Origin: Dehalococcoidia bacterium
GTDB lineage: Bacteria > Chloroflexota > Dehalococcoidia > JACVQG01 > JAHKAY01
Reading direction: 5' to 3'
DNA length: 9,818 nt
Assembly (NCBI GenBank): GCA_030744635.1
Contig: JASLQE010000053.1
Span: 1-9,818 of the forward strand
Shown: positions 6,312 through 9,818 of the stretch, one piece after another
How positions within the stretch are numbered: the first letter of the stretch is position 1
How the letters are laid out: the number at the start of each line of letters is the position of its first letter
The notes under the pieces: generated by a model
What the model was told of the DNA's origin: nothing
Database searches by the model: none
The model's input: the letters and a program-made list of their open reading frames with translations, nothing else
Program-made: the position numbers and the translations under genes

Positions 6312-6890
6312 CTACAGGCGTGGTTTACAGATGATTTCCTTAACCCGCATCTTGAAGAAATCGGGGGTGTTGGCGGGCTGAAGCACCACCGCCGTATCCG
6401 CCCCCCGCCCGGTGCCGGCGATGACCACCACCTCCTCGTCCGTGCGCACCAGGCCGGAGTCAGCACACATGGCGGCCATCTCGCATACCACCTTCATCCC
6501 CTCTCCGAAAAGCCGCAGGGTGAGGGCCAGGATATCGTCCAGCATGTAGGTGTTATAGTGCTTGCGCAGCGCACGCCCCACCCCACCAAATATATGAGTA
6601 GAGGTGTGGATAATGGCCCCCCGCTGCTCCATGGCGGTGCGGTTCTCCTCGGTTACCTCCTGTGTGTCGGGCTCCTTGAATCCGTGGGCATGGGTGACGG
6701 CAATCAGCTTGTAGCCCTGAAATACCTCGGCGGCCATGGCGCCGCTATCGCCACGGGTGGTAGCCACTATTATGGTCTTGATGCTCAACTCATCGGCCCG
6801 CTTCTTGGCCAGTTGCAGGGTATCCTCCGTGTTGTCCCGACCGGGCCGGGAAAAATATACGGTGTTGGACTGAACGGTATCGGAGGTCAT
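6312..6890 (-). CDS. Stand-alone pyruvate kinase alpha/beta-domain (COG1751-like) protein
   Basis: The ATG at 6890 has an AAAGGGGA ribosome binding site 5 nt upstream and gives 192 residues. A further in-frame ATG at 6932 overlaps the end of the VOC remnant and has no SD. The protein matches the C-terminal allosteric domain of pyruvate kinase occurring alone: VYFSRPGRDNTEDTLQLA (11-28), then IIVATTRGDSGAMAAE (40-55), KLIAVTHAHGF (61-71) and the closing VVVIAGTGRGADTAVVL (154-170). The barrel domain and all catalytic residues of pyruvate kinase are missing, so it cannot be a kinase. Free-standing members are uncharacterised and may bind a nucleotide or sugar phosphate through the T-x-x-G-x-S-G loop. 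It is the first intact gene of the operon leading to the second radical SAM gene and the lipoate ligase (4-nt and 2-nt gaps). A link to lipoate or central carbon metabolism is a guess from position only. Confidence 0.83.
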   Translation of the reverse strand: MTSDTVQSNTVYFSRPGRDNTEDTLQLAKKRADELSIKTIIVATTRGDSGAMAAEVFQGYKLIAVTHAHGFKEPDTQEVTEENRTAMEQRGAIIHTSTHIFGGVGRALRKHYNTYMLDDILALTLRLFGEGMKVVCEMAAMCADSGLVRTDEEVVVIAGTGRGADTAVVLQPANTPDFFKMRVKEIICKPRL

Positions 6891-6903
6891 AATGTTCCCC
6901 TTT

Positions 6904-7142
6904 CTATCTGCTACCAGGTTGGACCCAATCATCGGTAACGGGGTCGTAGTCCCAGTCCTCCCGCTCCACGAAATGCATCATGATGCCGCCGGTAGAGCGT
7001 GGATGGACAAAAAAAGACCCGGATGCTCCGGGCACCAGGACGGGGCGCCTCATCCAGTCATGCTCAGCACATCCCTCAAGAAGCCTGCCGCCCCCGGCAG
7101 GTCATTTACGATGATACTGATGTGGTCAATGCCCCGTACGAT
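6904..7142 (-). pseudogene. Remnant of a VOC-family (methylmalonyl-CoA epimerase-like) gene
   Basis: From 7142 the minus strand reads IVRGIDHISIIVNDLPGAAG, then FLRDVL, the usual opening of glyoxalase/VOC proteins such as methylmalonyl-CoA epimerase, and then stops at a TGA near 7053-7051. In a different frame, the sequence before the TAG at 6906-6904 reads SFFVHPRSTGGIMMHFVERE, the usual closing strand, where HP-STGG and the glutamate are family landmarks. Roughly 60-70 residues of the middle are missing and the frame changes between the two pieces. The expected start codon is ATC (7142-7140), preceded by GAGGAGGGG at a proper distance, so a former ATG may also have been lost. An A7 run on the plus strand (7009-7015) lies within the C-terminal piece. 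The remnant ends 13 bp before the pyruvate-kinase-domain gene and was probably once its operon partner. Confidence 0.7.
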
Positions 7143-7171
7143 GCTACCCCTCCTCTAAGAGCTTAAGACTG

Positions 7172-7177
7172 AGTATA
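7172..7177 (-). promoter_or_regulatory. Candidate -10 element upstream of the VOC remnant and ligase operon
   Basis: TATACT on the minus strand matches the bacterial -10 consensus at five of six positions. It lies about 30 nt before the former VOC start, so it could drive the VOC/pyruvate-kinase-domain/radical SAM/ligase operon. The -35 at the correct distance (TTTCTT) is poor. Confidence 0.3.
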
Positions 7178-7222
7178 GCCCAGAAGGAGGTGAAAAGAAA
7201 GCAACGCCTCCGCACTAACCTG

Positions 7223-7250
7223 TTGACGGGTACAGACTAACGCCTTATTA
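7223..7250 (+). promoter_or_regulatory. Candidate promoter for the divergent membrane protein gene
   Basis: A plus-strand TTGACG (7223-7228) is followed after 16 bp by TTATTA (7245-7250). It lies about 65 nt before the start of the membrane protein gene. A run of nine C follows directly at 7251-7259. The -35 is good, the -10 is weak, and the spacing is slightly short. Confidence 0.3.
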
Positions 7251-7293
7251 CCCCCCCCCAAGTCAACCCGTTTTACCAGGTATGGCCTGACAG

Positions 7294-7300
7294 AAAGGAG
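7294..7300 (+). promoter_or_regulatory. Shine-Dalgarno whose spacing points to a non-canonical start
   Basis: AAAGGAG lies 15 nt before the TTG at 7316 but only 6 nt before the in-frame ATC at 7307-7309. It therefore argues for initiation at ATC, or for loss of a former ATG there, rather than at the TTG. Confidence 0.4.
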
Positions 7301-7315
7301 AGGCTCATCGACTTA

Positions 7316-7813
7316 TTGCAGGTAATACTGCGGGTACTTCATATCGTATTAGGGACTGCATGGGCAGGCACGATATTCTTCACGCCCCTATTTCTGGAAC
7401 CGAGGCTAAAGCGTTTAGGCCCCGGCGTCCAGAACCCGGTCATGGGCGCGCTTATGCACGTCCTGACCCCTGCAATGATGCTCAACTCCATCATGGCCCT
7501 AGGGATCGGCATCGCCCTGACACTCAAGCTCCGGTGGGGCACGCTGAACCTTCTTCTGTCCACTGCATGGGGCTGGGCTATGATCCTAAGTTTGGTTTTG
7601 ACGGTCGCTGCTATGGTAATCGGCTTCGGCACCATGTCACCCACGGGAATGAAGATGGAGAAGCTGGGGAAGAGTATGGCGGGCCACCCATCCACCCCTA
7701 AGGAGGCCCAGGAACTGGGGAAACCCAGCCATCGGATAGAGACCATGAGCCGGACAGACTTCGTGCTCATACTCATTGCCATGGCTGCCATGGCCGCCAC
7801 CCGGTACCTGTAG
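7316..7813 (+). CDS. Four-helix integral membrane protein (DUF2269/CopD-like)
   Basis: The 165-residue protein has four predicted transmembrane helices at about 3-28, 45-70, 80-105 and 146-164. Helix 1 contains VLRVLHIVLGTAWAG-type sequence (LRVLHIVLG at 5-13, then TAWAG), a pattern seen in DUF2269 and CopD-like small membrane proteins in which the histidine may face a metal or haem. No biochemical role is assigned. A basic, methionine-rich loop (about 109-145) separates helices 3 and 4. The listed start is TTG at 7316. However, the good SD AAAGGAG (7294-7300) sits only 6 nt before an in-frame ATC at 7307, which would add IDL and give an N-terminus IDLLQVILRVLHI. ATC initiation, or a mutated ATG, is therefore possible. 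The gene is divergent from the VOC remnant and convergent with the ThDP enzyme gene. Confidence 0.7.
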   Translation: MQVILRVLHIVLGTAWAGTIFFTPLFLEPRLKRLGPGVQNPVMGALMHVLTPAMMLNSIMALGIGIALTLKLRWGTLNLLLSTAWGWAMILSLVLTVAAMVIGFGTMSPTGMKMEKLGKSMAGHPSTPKEAQELGKPSHRIETMSRTDFVLILIAMAAMAATRYL

Positions 7814-7982
7814 TACCCCAGCGGCAAACGGCCACAGGCTGGTCCTATCAACAAAGATGGCATTCCTGCAACCCACCCCCCCAAGGTAAATAGACCTGGG
7901 CGGTTCCACCCTAAGCCCCCCCTGAGAGGGTGCGCAGCCCCCAGGCTATCTTCAGGACAGGGGCAGGAACCATCATTTTACC

Positions 7983-9749
7983 CTATGCTTCAGGCTTGGG
8001 GTACAGCTCGGGGAACGCCAGGCGGCGGCCCAGTTCCGGCATGTGGTCAGGCCCCACCCAGCGGTGTCCCGGCCCGCCGCGCTGAAGCATAGGATGGTCA
8101 ACCTCCCGCTCCACCACCACATCCAGCACCGAGGTCTTACCCGACTCCAGGCAGCGGCCCAGAGCCGCTCTGATATCCTCCGGCTCCTCCACCCTCTCCA
8201 CATGGCAGCCCATAGCGGCATATAGCTGGTCATAGCGAATGGGGGTGAGCATGCCCGGGTTGCCCCTCTGCCCACCAGGGAAGACGAACTGATCCCCTAT
8301 GAAATAGTCCACCTCCCTGCTGAGCCACGAGGAGTTGTTGTTGACCATAAAGACAACGGGGAGCTTGTAGCGGACGGCGGTCTCCACATCGAAGCCACCT
8401 ATTCCCATGCCACCATCGCCCATCATCACGAACACCTGCTTGCCGGGCCGGGCAAGCTGGGCACCCAGCCCCATGCCCACCCCGTGGCCTACGGTTATCC
8501 ACTCCCCGGTGTCCAGGACCGTGCCGGACATCTTGGCCCGCACCCGCTCGGTGACGAAGGAGCTGCCCGTATAGGCGTCAAAGATGGTGGTGGCATCATC
8601 GTCCAGCATATCCACTATGGCCTCAGCCAGGTAGGCCGGGTGGATGGGGCGGCGGGAGCTCACCTTCTGGGCCGCCTGTGCCAGGCGCTGGTCCTCCCTC
8701 TGCTTGAGACCGGCGATGCTCTCCAACCACTCCTGCCGGGAGGGCACCTCCTTTCGCTGGCGGGCCGCCGTCACCATCTGGCGTAGGATTTTCTTGGAGT
8801 TTCCCAGCATGGCCATCTCCGTAGGCACCACACTCTCCACCTCCCGGCTGGTGGAGTGCACCTGAATGAAACGGGTGTTGCCACCCCAGCGACCAAAGTC
8901 CTCCAGGTACCCCAGGTTCAGGCCCACCAGCAGCGCCACATCCGTGTTGCGCAACACCTGTCCCCGCACCCGGCCGGCGAAGGCCAGGGGGTGGTCCTCA
9001 GGCACCGAACCCCGCGCCAGACGACGGGTAATGACAGGCACATTGAGAGCCTCCGCCAGCTCACGCAGCTCGGCGCCTGCGTCCTCCCAGTAGGCCTGCT
9101 CCCCGGCCACAATGGCCGGTCGCTCGGCCTTCAGCAGTTGCTCCACCGCCTGGGCGCAGGCATCGGGGTCACCGGCACCTCCCACCATGGGCCCGGAGAG
9201 ATATCCCGGCAGGTAGCTCCGCTGCTCCTGAGGCCTCCGCCGCCTTATCTGCACATTCTCCGGTATGTCCATCACCACGGGGCCCGGCGGGTAAGCCGTG
9301 GCCTCGGCGATAGCTTTCTTGGTTAAATAGGCGGCAATGCGGTCATCCACCACCCGCACGCTCCACCTGGTGAAGCGGCTGCACTCCTCACTGGCCCACG
9401 AAGCGGCCGAAGCCCCTCGGAAATCGGTGAGGGTAGCGTGCTGGCCCACCAGGGCTATGACAGGGCTCTTGGAGTAGTATGCCTGGGCAATGCCGTTGGA
9501 GGCATTGGCAAAGCCGGGGCCCCCGAAGAAGAAACACACACCCAACCGCCGCCCCGCCCGGGCATATGCATCGGCGGCAAAAGAGGCCGCCTGCTCATGC
9601 CGAACATGGACTATCTGAATACCCACCTCCGAGGCGGCAACCATCATGGGGAAGATGCTTCCTCCCCCCACCCCGAAGATATACTCCACGCCTTCCTCTT
9701 TGAGCACCCTGGCCATCACCTGGGCGCAGCTAACAGTCTCCTCCAACAT
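7983..9749 (-). CDS. ThDP-dependent enzyme of the acetolactate synthase/2-hydroxyacyl-CoA lyase superfamily
   Basis: The 588-residue protein has the full three-domain layout of POX/AHAS-type enzymes. The N-terminal pyrimidine-binding domain (about 5-175) has GVEYIFGVGGGSIFPM (20-35) and the activating glutamate E52 in VRHEQAASFAADAYAR. The central domain spans about 190-330. The C-terminal diphosphate-binding domain has GEWITVGHGVGMGLGAQLA (415-433) and the GDG-NN metal/ThDP motif, G444-D445-G446 to N470-N472. The cleaved or condensed substrate is not evident. The closing region (RGGPGHRWVGPDHMPELG, 557-574) is not the AHAS regulatory pattern, and no small subunit gene follows. It could be a 2-hydroxyacyl-CoA lyase, a benzaldehyde-lyase-like carboligase or an AHAS paralogue. 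AAGGAGG 6 nt before the ATG at 9749 fixes the start. In the 69 bp upstream, two minus-strand frames end in TAG (one gives DTGPTTGERLE), so a gene in the same direction may end just before it. Confidence 0.9.
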   Translation of the reverse strand: MLEETVSCAQVMARVLKEEGVEYIFGVGGGSIFPMMVAASEVGIQIVHVRHEQAASFAADAYARAGRRLGVCFFFGGPGFANASNGIAQAYYSKSPVIALVGQHATLTDFRGASAASWASEECSRFTRWSVRVVDDRIAAYLTKKAIAEATAYPPGPVVMDIPENVQIRRRRPQEQRSYLPGYLSGPMVGGAGDPDACAQAVEQLLKAERPAIVAGEQAYWEDAGAELRELAEALNVPVITRRLARGSVPEDHPLAFAGRVRGQVLRNTDVALLVGLNLGYLEDFGRWGGNTRFIQVHSTSREVESVVPTEMAMLGNSKKILRQMVTAARQRKEVPSRQEWLESIAGLKQREDQRLAQAAQKVSSRRPIHPAYLAEAIVDMLDDDATTIFDAYTGSSFVTERVRAKMSGTVLDTGEWITVGHGVGMGLGAQLARPGKQVFVMMGDGGMGIGGFDVETAVRYKLPVVFMVNNNSSWLSREVDYFIGDQFVFPGGQRGNPGMLTPIRYDQLYAAMGCHVERVEEPEDIRAALGRCLESGKTSVLDVVVEREVDHPMLQRGGPGHRWVGPDHMPELGRRLAFPELYPKPEA

Positions 9750-9818
9750 TCTGCCTCCTTCCGCTATGGCTGGGCGTCGGCTACTCCAGCCGCTCCCCTG
9801 TGGTCGGTCCCGTGTCCG

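Noticed and set aside
6308..6466. N-terminal extension of the second radical SAM protein
   Set aside because: It overlaps the pyruvate-kinase-domain gene and is Arg/Trp/Pro-rich; the ATG at 6307 gives the family-typical YFYAPG opening.
6891..6932. Earlier ATG for the pyruvate-kinase-domain protein
   Set aside because: It has no SD and lies in the end of the VOC remnant, whereas the ATG at 6890 has AAAGGGGA 5 nt upstream.
7191..7241. A 16-codon GTG-started leader peptide (MKRKQRLRTNLLTGTD)
   Set aside because: The start overlaps its own SD, the peptide has no runs of a regulatory amino acid, and no attenuator-like hairpins follow.
7907..7932. CACCCT/AGGGTG stem between the membrane and ThDP genes as a terminator
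   Set aside because: The stem has only 6 bp with a 14-nt loop and no T-run on either strand.
1..9818. tRNA, rRNA, CRISPR array, insertion sequence or prophage signals
   Set aside because: I saw no cloverleaf-like stretches, no regularly spaced repeats, and no transposase, integrase or terminal inverted repeats on reading both strands.

Overview
This is a bacterial window of fairly high GC, coding on both strands. Starts are ATG, GTG and TTG, mostly behind purine-rich Shine-Dalgarno sequences. The mix of a DUF4349 lipoprotein, a stand-alone pyruvate-kinase-C-domain protein, crotonase and ThDP enzymes, and a two-protein radical SAM lipoate system would fit a Chloroflexota (Dehalococcoidia-like) genome or metagenome bin. 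That placement is a tentative inference; nothing in the window fixes the taxon.

Layout. Positions 1-292 (minus) hold the N-terminal part of a class I SAM methyltransferase that runs off the left edge. Positions 463-2131 (plus) hold a two-gene unit: a DUF4349 lipoprotein, then a TTG-started crotonase that lacks both canonical catalytic glutamates. The crotonase 3' end overlaps, tail to tail, a minus-strand radical SAM gene (2085-3197). A 300-bp AT-richer intergenic stretch follows, with a candidate promoter, a small inverted repeat and a strong GC hairpin. Positions 3499-4197 (minus) are a decayed MOT1-type sulfate/molybdate transporter with a missing N-terminus, a probable internal deletion and an in-frame TGA. 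Positions 4239-6890 (minus) form a tight three-gene operon: a pyruvate-kinase alpha/beta-domain protein, a second radical SAM protein and a lipoate-protein ligase with an LplB-like C-terminal domain, separated by only 4 and 2 nt. Upstream of it, 6904-7142 is a broken VOC/methylmalonyl-CoA-epimerase-like gene. A divergent four-helix membrane protein lies at 7316-7813 (plus). A complete ThDP-dependent enzyme of the acetolactate synthase/2-hydroxyacyl-CoA lyase superfamily lies at 7983-9749 (minus).

Biology. The most interesting part is 2085-6307. It has two different radical SAM proteins resembling 'biotin synthase-like' families, plus a lipoate-protein ligase. This matches the non-LipA lipoyl synthase (LipS1/LipS2) described in Thermococcus and later found in sulfur-oxidising bacteria with sLpl(AB)-type ligases. 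The ligase would load octanoate (or lipoate) onto a carrier protein, and the two radical SAM enzymes would insert the sulfurs. Both radical SAM proteins carry the same LGCTRPxG motif near the C-terminus, which suggests a shared metal- or substrate-binding element. No lipoylated target protein (GcvH, E2 or LbpA) is visible in the window. Two degraded genes (transporter and VOC) flank the ligase operon, so the locus has been rearranged.
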